A DNA stretch of 64,000 nucleotides from a bacterium (GTDB lineage Bacteria > Zhuqueibacterota > QNDG01 > JAFGCO01): NCBI GenBank assembly GCA_016930535.1, contig JAFGGN010000032.1:1-64000 (forward strand), given 5' to 3'. Under the pieces are notes generated by a model that made no database searches, was not told the origin of the DNA, and worked only from the letters and a program-made list of their open reading frames with translations. The translations under genes were made by a program, and so were the position numbers. Below, one piece after another: positions 37,215 to 45,812 of this stretch. Positions within the stretch are counted from its first letter, which is position 1, and each line of letters starts with the position of its first letter.

Positions 37215-39746
37215 TTAACCGCAATGGCTGTAGCCGCAGCTGTGACAGGTGGCACAACCGCTTTCTGCCGCCATGATACCGCCGCATTCAGGGCATTCAG
37301 GTCCAAAGAGCAATTCCGAGCCGTCGCTTATGCCGGTTTCCAGATCCATGACCTGCTGTGTGAGTTCTTTTTTATGGGAAACTGATTTTTTCGAGCCGAA
37401 CTCTGTCAGAAGAATCTGCCCGATGCCGTCAGGTACCGATTTCACAAGAATACCGTCGTTCCAAACGGGACGTGATCCTGTAATACCGATCATGGTTTCG
37501 CAGATTTCCTCAACACTGACGCCCTTCTGCAGTGTAATGGATATCAGCCGTCCGATGGCTTCGGCGAGTGCGGAGGTGTCCCCGCCGCTTTTTCCGATAT
37601 TTGCGAATACTTCGACCGGTCTTTTCTGATTATCCGTATTGATGGTCACGTACAGCGAACCCTGTCCTGTATTCAGCTTGGCTGTAAATCCATTCAGCAC
37701 CCTGGGGCGCGGATGAAACAGGTTGTTCGGAATGACTTCACTTGGTTTTGCGGCCGCTTTGCTGCTTTCTTCGGTTCCCTTGTTCAGCACCTGCACATCA
37801 CGGCTTCCGTCGCGGTAAATTGTACAGCCCTTGCATTCCAGATCGTGTGCGAGCCTGTAAACCTTGGCAATATCCGCCTCTGTGGCACTGTTGGCAAAAT
37901 TCACCGTTTTTGAGACCGCATTGTCCGTGTAATTCTGAAAAGCAGCCTGCATCCGGACATGCCATTCGGGTGAAATTTCGTGGGACGTCACGAATACACG
38001 CCGAATGTGTTCAGGAATTTCTTCGATTCCATGGCATGAGCCGTTTTCGGCCACTTTTTTTAAAAGACTTTGTGTGTAAATGCCTTCCTCTTTCAGTCGT
38101 TTCACAAAATGCGGATGTATTTCCGGCAATTTATCATTATCCATCACCTGACGATAAAATGCCAGCGCAAACAGCGGTTCGATACCGCTGGAACATCCGG
38201 AAATGATGCTGATGGTTCCGGTCGGAGCAATGGTCGTCCGGGTTGAATTGCGGATTTCCGGTTCGCCATTCTTGCCGTATACACTTTGCTGAAATTCCGG
38301 GAACGCCCCGCGTTCAAGACCCAGTTCCTGTGATTTACGTTTTGCCGTGTCATTGATGAAGCGCATCAGGTCCTGTGCTGTTTCAATCGCGGTATCCGAA
38401 TCGTAGGGTATGTCCATCATCATAAGCAGATCGGCAAATCCCATGACACCGAGACCAATCTTACGCGTGGATCTCGTTCTCTTTGCAATGGGCTCAAGAG
38501 GATATTTGTTCACATCGATGACATTATCCAGAAAATGCACAGAGGTCCGTACAGTAGCCGACAGTTTTTCCCAATCGATTTCAACCCGGCCGTCCACTTG
38601 ATGAACCATTTTTGAAAGATTGATGGACCCGAGATTGCAGGATTCGTAGGGCAGAAGCGGCTGCTCCCCGCATGGATTGGTCGATTCGATATCGCCGAGA
38701 TGGGGAGTGGGATTGTCCTTGTTCATACGGTCAATAAAGATGACGCCCGGATCACCGTTTTTCCAGGCATGATGGAGGATTTCATTGAATACGGTTTTTG
38801 CTGAAAGCGTTCCTGCGACACTCTTATCGTGCGGATTGATCAGTTCGTATTCACGATCCTCTTCAAGGGCTTTCCAGAATTTTTCGGTGATTGCAACGGA
38901 AATATTGAAATTGTTCAGTTTGTCATCCTGTCCCTTGCAGACGATGAAATCCTGGATATCGGGATGATCGACACGCAGAATGGCCATATTCGCGCCGCGC
39001 CGGGTGCCTCCCTGTTTGACTGTTTCTGTGGCCTCGTCAAAGACATGCATAAAAGAAATCGGACCTGATGCGACGCCCCGCGTGGTCTGGACAATATCAT
39101 TTTTGGGACGGATTCTGGAAAATGAAAAGCCCGTTCCCCCGCCGCTTTTATGAATAAGCGCCGTATATTTCACCGCATCGAATATGGATTCCATCGAATC
39201 TTCGACAGGCAGTACAAAACACGCGCTGAGCTGGCCAAGTTCACGTCCTGCATTCATCAGGGTGGGCGAATTCGGCATAAATTCAAATCGTGTCATGATC
39301 CCGTAAAATGCGTCTTCGACCGATTTCAGATCCACATCGGGATTGTACACGGCATCTGCAGATGCGACATGCCTGGCAACCCTCCGGAACATCTGTTCGG
39401 GAGTTTCGGTCACCCGGCCATCCTGATCCTTTTTTAAATACCGCTTTTCCAGCACTTTTTTGGCGTTGTCCGTCAGTTGTATTTTCTTGTACGGATTGGC
39501 AGGAGGTTCCGGATCCTCTGTTTCCACCGGTTCATTCGACTCGCCCAGCGAGGTCGGTTCCGTCCGGTCCTCCGCATATCCATAGTCGGCTTCAGATTCA
39601 AAAGAAGTGGCGAGTTCAAGTGCAATGTCCGTTTCAAATTCCTGTGATTTTGTTTCCTGCACAGGCATGTCGTGTCCGAAAGCATCCAGATCGAACAAAT
39701 CTCCGCTTACAGGTGGCAAATCATTAGGCAGGTTTTTTCTCTCCAT
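37215..39746 (-). CDS. nrdJ: adenosylcobalamin-dependent (class II) ribonucleoside-diphosphate reductase
   Basis: An 843-residue class II reductase that makes deoxyribonucleotides with a B12-derived radical. The first 90 residues are acidic and disordered; no ATP-cone is visible. The core starts at ITDNAKKVLEKRYLKKD-like sequence and has MPNSPTLMNAG, LSACFVLPVEDSM, SGGGTGFSFSRIRP, ANMAILRVDHPDI, NPCGEQPLLPYESCNLGSINL (active-site Cys and Glu region) and IAPTGTISIISGCSSGIEP. The C-terminus ends in a Cys-rich CPECGG...CATCHSCG tail that re-reduces the active site. Repression by NrdR is suggested by two boxes upstream. The organism must obtain or make B12. Confidence 0.95.
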   Translation of the reverse strand: MERKNLPNDLPPVSGDLFDLDAFGHDMPVQETKSQEFETDIALELATSFESEADYGYAEDRTEPTSLGESNEPVETEDPEPPANPYKKIQLTDNAKKVLEKRYLKKDQDGRVTETPEQMFRRVARHVASADAVYNPDVDLKSVEDAFYGIMTRFEFMPNSPTLMNAGRELGQLSACFVLPVEDSMESIFDAVKYTALIHKSGGGTGFSFSRIRPKNDIVQTTRGVASGPISFMHVFDEATETVKQGGTRRGANMAILRVDHPDIQDFIVCKGQDDKLNNFNISVAITEKFWKALEEDREYELINPHDKSVAGTLSAKTVFNEILHHAWKNGDPGVIFIDRMNKDNPTPHLGDIESTNPCGEQPLLPYESCNLGSINLSKMVHQVDGRVEIDWEKLSATVRTSVHFLDNVIDVNKYPLEPIAKRTRSTRKIGLGVMGFADLLMMMDIPYDSDTAIETAQDLMRFINDTAKRKSQELGLERGAFPEFQQSVYGKNGEPEIRNSTRTTIAPTGTISIISGCSSGIEPLFALAFYRQVMDNDKLPEIHPHFVKRLKEEGIYTQSLLKKVAENGSCHGIEEIPEHIRRVFVTSHEISPEWHVRMQAAFQNYTDNAVSKTVNFANSATEADIAKVYRLAHDLECKGCTIYRDGSRDVQVLNKGTEESSKAAAKPSEVIPNNLFHPRPRVLNGFTAKLNTGQGSLYVTINTDNQKRPVEVFANIGKSGGDTSALAEAIGRLISITLQKGVSVEEICETMIGITGSRPVWNDGILVKSVPDGIGQILLTEFGSKKSVSHKKELTQQVMDLETGISDGSELLFGPECPECGGIMAAESGCATCHSCGYSHCG

Positions 39747-39794
39747 GGCAGGCCTTCTCTGTTTTTCCCCGTTTTATAAATTTTTTGTCAAATT

Positions 39795-39823
39795 AACATA
39801 CAATGTGTATGGCTTAAAGTCAA
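39795..39823 (-). promoter_or_regulatory. nrdJ promoter
   Basis: On the minus strand: TTGACT (39823-39818), a 17-nt spacer and TATGTT (39800-39795). Transcription would start near 39788, about 42 nt before the nrdJ ATG. The two NrdR-like boxes lie directly upstream of the -35. Confidence 0.6.
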
Positions 39824-39840
39824 GAAAAAAATGAAAAAAA

Positions 39841-39886
39841 ATACAATATATAGTATATTAATAAAATGGAATACTATAGATAGTTG
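39841..39886 (+). promoter_or_regulatory. tandem NrdR-box-like sites between nrdJ and the rib operon
   Basis: Box 1 core CAATATATAG (39844-39853) fits the NrdR consensus core CwAtATaTwG at every position. Box 2 core CTATAGATAG (39874-39883) fits at all but one. The cores start 30 bp apart, close to the 31-32 bp (three helical turns) usual for paired NrdR boxes. They lie just upstream of the nrdJ promoter, so the likely role is dATP-dependent repression of nrdJ. The region is AT-rich, which raises the chance of coincidence. Confidence 0.5.
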
Positions 39887-39907
39887 GAGAATGATGTAAA
39901 AATGCTC

Positions 39908-39936
39908 TTGACATCGATACTCATTTTATGTAACTT
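39908..39936 (+). promoter_or_regulatory. riboflavin operon promoter
   Basis: TTGACA (39908-39913), a 17-nt spacer and TAACTT (39931-39936), with predicted start near 39943, exactly at the 5' edge of the FMN aptamer. The 375-bp gap between nrdJ and ribD is thus fully used: nrdJ promoter, NrdR-like boxes, rib promoter, aptamer and terminator. Confidence 0.65.
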
Positions 39937-39942
39937 TATGTG

Positions 39943-40060
39943 TCTTCTTCAGGGCGAGGTGCAAGTCCTCACCGGTGGTTACAGCCCACGAGTTTCAGGC
40001 CTCTGAAACAGATCCAGTGAAATTCTGGAGCCGACGGTGACAGTCCGGATGAGAGAAGGG
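39943..40060 (+). ncRNA. FMN riboswitch (RFN element) aptamer
   Basis: The conserved RFN blocks occur in order: AGGGCGAGGTGCAAGTCCTC, then ACCGGTGGT, ACAGCCCACGAG, GATCCAGTGAAATTCTGGAG, CCGACGGTGACAGTCCGGAT and GAGAGAAGG. The outer P1 stem pairs CTTCT near 39943-39950 with AGAAG near 40054-40058. It binds FMN and controls the ribD-ribE-ribBA-ribH operon directly downstream through the terminator at 40091. Confidence 0.95.
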
Positions 40061-40090
40061 GACCAGAAAGGTTATCCTGCCTTGATTCAG

Positions 40091-40120
40091 CCCTGAACGA
40101 CAATAGGTTCGGGGTTTTTT
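40091..40120 (+). terminator. riboswitch-controlled terminator at the ribD start
   Basis: The stem CCCTGAAC (40091-40098) pairs with GTTCGGGG (40107-40114) (one G-T wobble), with an 8-nt loop and T7 running to 40121. The ribD ATG begins at 40122. The only Shine-Dalgarno-like bases (AGG, GGGG) are in the 3' side of this hairpin, so the same structure may also mask translation. Confidence 0.85.
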
Positions 40121-40121
40121 T

Positions 40122-41276
40122 ATGCATGAATATGACAATTACATGAAACGCGCCATTGCACTTGCCAGGAATGGTACGGGAAATGTCAGTCCGAATCCGC
40201 GGGTCGGTGCAATTATCGTGCGGAACAGTGCCGTCATCGCAGAGGGGTTTCATGCATTTTTCGGAGGATTCCATGCGGAAAGAGCGGCCCTCCAATCGCT
40301 TGATGATGGCGATGCCCGCAACGCGACACTGATCGTCAACCTGGAACCCTGTTCACATCACGGCAAAACCCCTCCATGCACTCAGGCGATTATCGATGCC
40401 GGTATCGGGCGTGTGGTATACGGATTGCTGGATCCGAATCCCCTGGTTTCCGGACGGGGCATCCGGCAGCTGAAAAATGCAGGCGTCGAAGTAATCGGCC
40501 CTGTTCTCAGCGAAGCGTGTATGCGTCTGAATGCCGGATTTATTAAAAGTATCCGAACCGGGAAACCCTATATCACACTGAAAATCGCTCAGACTCTGGA
40601 CGGACGGATCGCCCTTCCTAACGGACAATCACGCTGGATCACTTGTGCCGAATCCAGGAAAGCAGTGCATCTGTTGCGCAGCGAGCACGATGCGGTACTT
40701 ATCGGTATCAACACGGCTCTGCAGGACGATCCCCGGCTTACCGTGAGAGCCGTTCCCGGGCCGTCACCAAAGCGCATCGTCCTCGATTCGGCGTTGCGCA
40801 TTCCCCATCGACTGAAACTGATACGGAATCATCCTGAAAAAACCTGGATCGTTGCATCCGAAAATTCCGATAAAACAAAGCAGAAAAATTTAAAGGATCT
40901 GGGTGTACACCTCATCCTGGTCCCTGAGAAAAACGGATTTCTGCAGGTTGAATCCGCCTGGAAATCATTGATAAAACAGGGGATATGCAGTATTCTCGTT
41001 GAAGGCGGCCGGAACATTTTCAGTTATTTTTTTGAAATCAATGCGATGGATGAAGTCCATATTTTTATTGCGCCCAAAGTTTTCGGAAAGGGAATACAGT
41101 CCATCGAGGGATTGAATATCACGGATCCTCAAAAGGCCGTGTGCTTCAAGAAAGTGTCCTGGGAAAAATCCGGTACGGATATGCTTTTCAAAGGGGAGAA
41201 TTTATGTTTACAGGACTTGTTGAAGAAATTGGACGCATCAGCCGCGTCAGTCAGGCCGACCAGGGACGATGCCTGA
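40122..41276 (+). CDS. ribD: bifunctional pyrimidine deaminase/reductase RibD
   Basis: A 384-residue protein for the second and third steps of riboflavin synthesis. The N-terminal deaminase has the Zn site His51/Glu53 (FHAERA), Cys77 and Cys86 (PCSHHGKTPPC). The C-terminal reductase has TLKIAQTLDGRIA, ITCAESRKAVHLLRSEHDAVLIG and SILVEGGRNIFSYF. The last 24 residues are read through the start of ribE (73-nt overlap) and are not conserved in RibD. The ATG touches the terminator T-run. An alternative ATG at 40143 (MKRAIALA) would give more space for initiation and retains the whole domain. Confidence 0.93.
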   Translation: MHEYDNYMKRAIALARNGTGNVSPNPRVGAIIVRNSAVIAEGFHAFFGGFHAERAALQSLDDGDARNATLIVNLEPCSHHGKTPPCTQAIIDAGIGRVVYGLLDPNPLVSGRGIRQLKNAGVEVIGPVLSEACMRLNAGFIKSIRTGKPYITLKIAQTLDGRIALPNGQSRWITCAESRKAVHLLRSEHDAVLIGINTALQDDPRLTVRAVPGPSPKRIVLDSALRIPHRLKLIRNHPEKTWIVASENSDKTKQKNLKDLGVHLILVPEKNGFLQVESAWKSLIKQGICSILVEGGRNIFSYFFEINAMDEVHIFIAPKVFGKGIQSIEGLNITDPQKAVCFKKVSWEKSGTDMLFKGENLCLQDLLKKLDASAASVRPTRDDA

Positions 41277-41845
41277 CTATTGATGCGCCCGTCATATGCC
41301 AGGATATTCATATCGATGATTCCGTTGCAGTGGATGGTGTTTGCCTTACAGTGACGGATGTGCATGCATCCTTTTTTACGGGTATGGCTGTCAGGGAAAC
41401 ACTGGAAAGATCCACATTGTCCCTGCTTGAAACGAATCATCGTGTGAACCTTGAAAGGGCATTAAAACCCTCGGACAGGATGGGCGGACACTGGGTACAG
41501 GGTCATGTGGACGGAGTCGGTTCGATCCGTTCCGTCAAGAAACAGGGGGTGGCAGTGCTTTTTGACGTGAATTTGCCGGAAGGTCTGTTGCATTATTGTG
41601 CGGAAAAAGGCTCGATTGCGCTACAGGGAATCAGTCTGACCATCGCATCGGTTCAACCGGACGGAATCACCCTATCCGTGATACCGCATACCTATCAGCG
41701 TACCACGCTTCAATATGCAGGAACAGGCACAAAAATAAATATTGAAGTCGATATTCTGGCAAAATACATGGAGCGCATGATGCAAAAATATTCAGGCGGA
41801 CTGTCCCGTGATGAATCATGGTACCGTTCGCACGGTTTTTCATAA
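41204..41845 (+). CDS. ribE: riboflavin synthase alpha chain
   Basis: A 213-residue enzyme that dismutates two 6,7-dimethyl-8-ribityllumazines into riboflavin. It begins MFTGLVEEIGRI, the universal N-terminus, and has two lumazine-binding repeats: VDGVCLTVTDV with RMGGHWVQGHVDGVG, and ALQGISLTIASV with IPHTYQRTTL. The first repeat's Ser/Thr loop is intact. ATG 41204 has AGGGGAG upstream. It overlaps the ribD reading frame by 73 nt. Some authors use ribC for this gene. Confidence 0.95.
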   Translation: MFTGLVEEIGRISRVSQADQGRCLTIDAPVICQDIHIDDSVAVDGVCLTVTDVHASFFTGMAVRETLERSTLSLLETNHRVNLERALKPSDRMGGHWVQGHVDGVGSIRSVKKQGVAVLFDVNLPEGLLHYCAEKGSIALQGISLTIASVQPDGITLSVIPHTYQRTTLQYAGTGTKINIEVDILAKYMERMMQKYSGGLSRDESWYRSHGFS

Positions 41846-41866
41846 TATAATAAGCGAGATTCGAAA

Positions 41867-43084
41867 ATGAATGCATTTATGTCCGTTCCCGATGCGATTG
41901 AAGCCTTCAAAAACGGAAAAATAATCATTATCGTCGATGATGAAGACCGGGAAAACGAAGGGGACTTTGTCGCTGCAGCAGACTCCATCACACCGGAAAT
42001 TGTCAATTTCATGGCAAAATACGGACGGGGTCTGATCTGTGTTTCCATGACCGGCGAAAGGCTCGACCGTCTGGACCTTCGCCCCATGGTTCACGAGAAT
42101 ACGGCCAAAATGAAGACGGGATTTACGGTTTCCGTGGATGCCGTTCAAAACACCACAACCGGGATTTCCGCACATGACAGGGCCCATACCATTCGCACGC
42201 TGGTCGATCCGAAAACACAGCCCGGGGATCTCGCAAGGCCCGGGCATATCTTTCCCTTGCGTGCCGAGACAGGCGGTGTCTTATGCAGGGCAGGTCATAC
42301 GGAAGCCGTGGTGGACATTGCCAGGCTTGCCGGTCTTTCTCCGGCCGGTGTCCTCTGTGAAATTATGGATGAAGACGGAACCATGGCCCGCCTTCCAAGG
42401 CTGCTTGAGCTCGCTGAGAGATTTAATTTGGGCGTGGTCACCATTCGTGATCTGATCGCTTACCGCAGTGTTCATGATACACTGGTCAAACGTGTCGTCA
42501 GTACAAAACTGCCTACACAGTACGGTGATTTCACCCTGCATCTGTATGAAAGCAGTATTGATACGCATCATCATCTGGCTCTGGTGAAAGGCGATGTGCA
42601 GAAAGATAAATCCGTACTGGTCCGTGTTCACAGTGAATGTCTTACCGGAGACGTGCTTGGATCGCTGCGATGTGATTGCGGCGATCAGCTCCGTCTGTCA
42701 TTGAAGGCCATTCAGAAAGAGGGGAGCGGTATATTTCTTTACATGCGGCAGGAGGGAAGAGGAATCGGGTTGAGCAACAAACTGATGGCCTATGAGTTAC
42801 AGGACCGCGGTCTGGATACGGTGGATGCCAATGAAAAACTGGGATTCCCCGCCGATCTTCGTGATTACGGCGTGGGTGCACAGATACTGCGAAATCTGGG
42901 CGTGCAAAAGATCCGCCTGCTGACGAACAATCCAAGGAAAATCGTCGGACTCCAGGGGCATGGACTCGAAATCGTGGAACGCATTCCGATCGAGGTGGAA
43001 CCCAATCACGTGAATGCAAAATATCTTCAGACAAAGCGGGACAAACTCGGACATTTGATTCTGGATGACTGGGTTTTAAAATAA
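41867..43084 (+). CDS. ribBA: bifunctional 3,4-dihydroxy-2-butanone-4-phosphate synthase/GTP cyclohydrolase II
   Basis: A 405-residue fusion. The DHBP synthase half (1 to about 200) has [20 protein letters not shown] and [15 protein letters not shown], binding Mg2+ and ribulose-5-phosphate. The GTP cyclohydrolase II half has the Zn-binding [21 protein letters not shown] and [11 protein letters not shown]. It supplies both branch precursors of riboflavin. It is 21 nt after ribE and 47 nt before ribH. The cyclohydrolase Arg/Tyr and Thr residues (TNNPRKI) are intact. Confidence 0.97.
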   Translation: MNAFMSVPDAIEAFKNGKIIIIVDDEDRENEGDFVAAADSITPEIVNFMAKYGRGLICVSMTGERLDRLDLRPMVHENTAKMKTGFTVSVDAVQNTTTGISAHDRAHTIRTLVDPKTQPGDLARPGHIFPLRAETGGVLCRAGHTEAVVDIARLAGLSPAGVLCEIMDEDGTMARLPRLLELAERFNLGVVTIRDLIAYRSVHDTLVKRVVSTKLPTQYGDFTLHLYESSIDTHHHLALVKGDVQKDKSVLVRVHSECLTGDVLGSLRCDCGDQLRLSLKAIQKEGSGIFLYMRQEGRGIGLSNKLMAYELQDRGLDTVDANEKLGFPADLRDYGVGAQILRNLGVQKIRLLTNNPRKIVGLQGHGLEIVERIPIEVEPNHVNAKYLQTKRDKLGHLILDDWVLK

Positions 43085-43131
43085 TATCTTTGAAATTTCT
43101 TTTTCAATTCTTATTATGAAGGAGGCTGAGC

Positions 43132-43602
43132 ATGGCAAAAACCATAGAGGGTCAGCTGCAGGCAAAAGGGAAAAAATTCGGCCTGCTGATCAGCAGGTTC
43201 AACGAATTTATCACCCATCGTCTGCTTGAAGGCGCGCTGGATTGTATTTACCGCCACGGGGGATCAGAAACGGACATTGATATCGTATGGGTACCCGGCA
43301 GTTTTGAAATGCCCGTCATTGCCAAAAAAATGGCAAACAGCGGAAAATACGATGCAGTCATTTGCCTGGCCGCAGTGATTCAGGGGGGAACTCCTCATTT
43401 CCAATATGTGGCAGCGGAGGTGACCAAGGGAATCGCCCAGGTCGCTCTTGAATCCGAAACACCGACGATTTATGGTGTGCTCACTTGTGATACGCTCGAT
43501 CAGGCGGTGGAACGTGCCGGTACAAAACAGGGGAACAAAGGCTGGAACGCAGCCCTTGCCGCCATAGAGATGGCCGATTTGATTGGGAGACTGTCATATT
43601 GA
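43132..43602 (+). CDS. ribH: 6,7-dimethyl-8-ribityllumazine synthase
   Basis: A 156-residue lumazine synthase, the penultimate step of riboflavin synthesis, assembling as pentamers or icosahedral capsids. [13 protein letters not shown] binds the pyrimidine (the aromatic Phe is present), [11 protein letters not shown] and [16 protein letters not shown] are conserved, and the catalytic His is in [22 protein letters not shown] closes the active site. A strong RBS (AAGGAGG) precedes the ATG. Its stop overlaps the TTG start of the propeller protein. Confidence 0.96.
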   Translation: MAKTIEGQLQAKGKKFGLLISRFNEFITHRLLEGALDCIYRHGGSETDIDIVWVPGSFEMPVIAKKMANSGKYDAVICLAAVIQGGTPHFQYVAAEVTKGIAQVALESETPTIYGVLTCDTLDQAVERAGTKQGNKGWNAALAAIEMADLIGRLSY

Positions 43603-45794
43603 AAAAATGGCACGTGATAAGCCTTGGTCTGTTACTGGGATGGTCGTTGTTTGCACAGCATGTGCAATGGACCTGGAAAACCTATACATCCGCCCGAAAA
43701 ATAAGGGATATGGTCCTGTATCAGGGCGGCTTGTGGTGTGCGACTGAAGGGGGGCTTCTTTCTTTCGATATTCAGAATCAGACATTTTCGGCCATTACCA
43801 ATACAGAGGGATTGGCGGAAGTCGATGTCACCGCGCTAGCCGTCGATGCGTCAGGCGATCTCTGGATCGGTACAGCCAATGGTTATCTGCAGCGATACAG
43901 CCATGAATCACGCTCATGGAAAACCATAACCGATTATACGGATTATCACATTCATCGTCTGGCCCTTCATAATGATTCACTTTTCGTCGCGCTCGATATC
44001 GGTTTAAGTGTATTCTTAATCTCCCGTCAGGAGGTCAAGGAAACCTATAAGCATCTGGGCACTGAAATTCAATCCGAGATTACGGTTTCTGACATTCAGA
44101 TCGATGGGGACGGGCTATGGGCGATAACGGAACAGGGACTTGCCTTTACCGAGCTGAACAGATCCAATCTGCTCGATCCGCTGTTCTGGACGAATGTCAC
44201 GGCAGACGACGGTCTTCCCGCAACGGAAATATCCGCGCTTTATCTCGATGAATCCCAATTATTTGCAGCGACCAGTCAGGGAATTTACACAAGGCTGCCG
44301 GACGGGACATGGGATCTGCAGGATAGTGCGGAAAACTGGATTGTCCGTGATTTTCTCCGGTACGGTACCGAACTGGTTGCTGTCACAGAAAATAACCTGA
44401 TCCGTTTTGACGGCCTGAACTGGATCAATATGTATTCGGACCTGCCGGGCGGCCGGTCGCTGGCAACGGATGGGGAATACCTGTATGCGGGAACCGATGA
44501 GGGAATTTACATGTTCTCTTCCGATGGCCTGATCAATCATTTTCTTTCAAACGGTCCGGGAAGTAATTTCTTTTCGGATCTGGCGGTCGATCAGGACGGA
44601 TCGCTCTGGTGCTGCAGTGCTGATTATGCCGGCTCTTCAGGCAGCGGTTTTTTTAAAATGAACCAGGATCATTGGACCGTTTTTAATAAACGTTCAACGG
44701 ATGGCATATTGACCGACTATGCCGTCAGCGTCATGGTGGATCATTTGAACCGAAAATGGATCGGCACCTGGGGGAAAGGTGTCCTGATGCTGGAAAATGA
44801 CACGACGTTCACTTATTACAATCCGGAAAACGGATATTTGAACGGTATCGAAGGACACCCCGAATATGCCGTTGTCAAAGGGCTGACCGAAGATGCGTAC
44901 GGAACGGTCTGGATGCTGAACCGGGAAGCTTACGGAGGCCAGGTTCTTGTTTCGGTAACGTCAGACGGCATATGGGCCAGCTATGGAGCCAGTCAGAGAC
45001 TGACAAGCGGTGTCGTCTGGGCAATCGCGGTCGATGCCTATCAGCGCAAATGGATTACGACGACGAGACGAGACGGAAATGCCGATGGTGTCTTCATTTT
45101 TGATGATACGGATCCGGTATCCGGACCCGTTACAGCGCGCTGGGATACGGGAGACGGGCTTCTGTCTAATAATGTCCAGGCAATCGCGATCGATGCAGAC
45201 AACACGGTGTGGCTGGGCACGGATCTGGGACTGAATTACTATACCGGAAGCGAAATCAGGGAACAATACGGCCTGCAATCAGCAAATGTTCACGCGCTCC
45301 TTGTGGACGGAGCAAACAATCTTTGGGTAGGTACGAACAGCGGTGTCTGCTATTTTCTGAACGAAACCTATGAGTGGATCTGCTTCAATACCGAAAACAG
45401 CGGACTGGTGAACGATGAAGTACTTTCATTGGCCATGAATGAACAGACCGGTGAGGTGTTCATAGGGACCACGCATGGATTATCCGTTGTCACTACTCCG
45501 TATTCAGCGCCCGAGGATCGGTTTACTGCCCTGCGCGTCATACCGAATCCCTTTATGCCTGAAAAACACGGTACGGTTTCCATCGAGAATCTGCCTCAGG
45601 AGGTCACAATTTCAATATTTACGAGCAATGGGCATCTCGTGTTCCAGAAGCCTTCGGATACAGTCTATGGCAACACCTTTCTCTGGGACGGCCGGGATAC
45701 GGAGGGCAAATGGGTTCCCGGCGGTATTTACCTGATTGTCGTGAACAATAAAATCAGTGAAAAATCGATCGGCAAACTTGCCGTCATACGATAA
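43599..45794 (+). CDS. exported two-component-regulator-type beta-propeller protein with FlgD-like C-terminal domain
   Basis: A 731-residue secreted protein. It has a signal peptide ([15 protein letters not shown]), then about 10-14 short beta-propeller repeats of the Y_Y_Y/reg_prop type ([64 protein letters not shown]). The C-terminal 80 residues ([12 protein letters not shown], then [19 protein letters not shown]) are the FlgD Ig-like/T9SS-type sorting domain common in FCB bacteria. It may be related to PorZ. The TTG start overlaps ribH's stop, so it appears to ride on the riboflavin operon. A surface or secretion-accessory role is inferred. Confidence 0.82.
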   Translation: MKKWHVISLGLLLGWSLFAQHVQWTWKTYTSARKIRDMVLYQGGLWCATEGGLLSFDIQNQTFSAITNTEGLAEVDVTALAVDASGDLWIGTANGYLQRYSHESRSWKTITDYTDYHIHRLALHNDSLFVALDIGLSVFLISRQEVKETYKHLGTEIQSEITVSDIQIDGDGLWAITEQGLAFTELNRSNLLDPLFWTNVTADDGLPATEISALYLDESQLFAATSQGIYTRLPDGTWDLQDSAENWIVRDFLRYGTELVAVTENNLIRFDGLNWINMYSDLPGGRSLATDGEYLYAGTDEGIYMFSSDGLINHFLSNGPGSNFFSDLAVDQDGSLWCCSADYAGSSGSGFFKMNQDHWTVFNKRSTDGILTDYAVSVMVDHLNRKWIGTWGKGVLMLENDTTFTYYNPENGYLNGIEGHPEYAVVKGLTEDAYGTVWMLNREAYGGQVLVSVTSDGIWASYGASQRLTSGVVWAIAVDAYQRKWITTTRRDGNADGVFIFDDTDPVSGPVTARWDTGDGLLSNNVQAIAIDADNTVWLGTDLGLNYYTGSEIREQYGLQSANVHALLVDGANNLWVGTNSGVCYFLNETYEWICFNTENSGLVNDEVLSLAMNEQTGEVFIGTTHGLSVVTTPYSAPEDRFTALRVIPNPFMPEKHGTVSIENLPQEVTISIFTSNGHLVFQKPSDTVYGNTFLWDGRDTEGKWVPGGIYLIVVNNKISEKSIGKLAVIR

Positions 45795-45812
45795 CGGCTT
45801 CATGATGCAATT

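Noticed and set aside
43085..43131. Promoter TTGAAA-N16-TATTAT before ribH
   Set aside because: Its start site would fall inside the ribH ribosome binding site, so it is unlikely to be useful.
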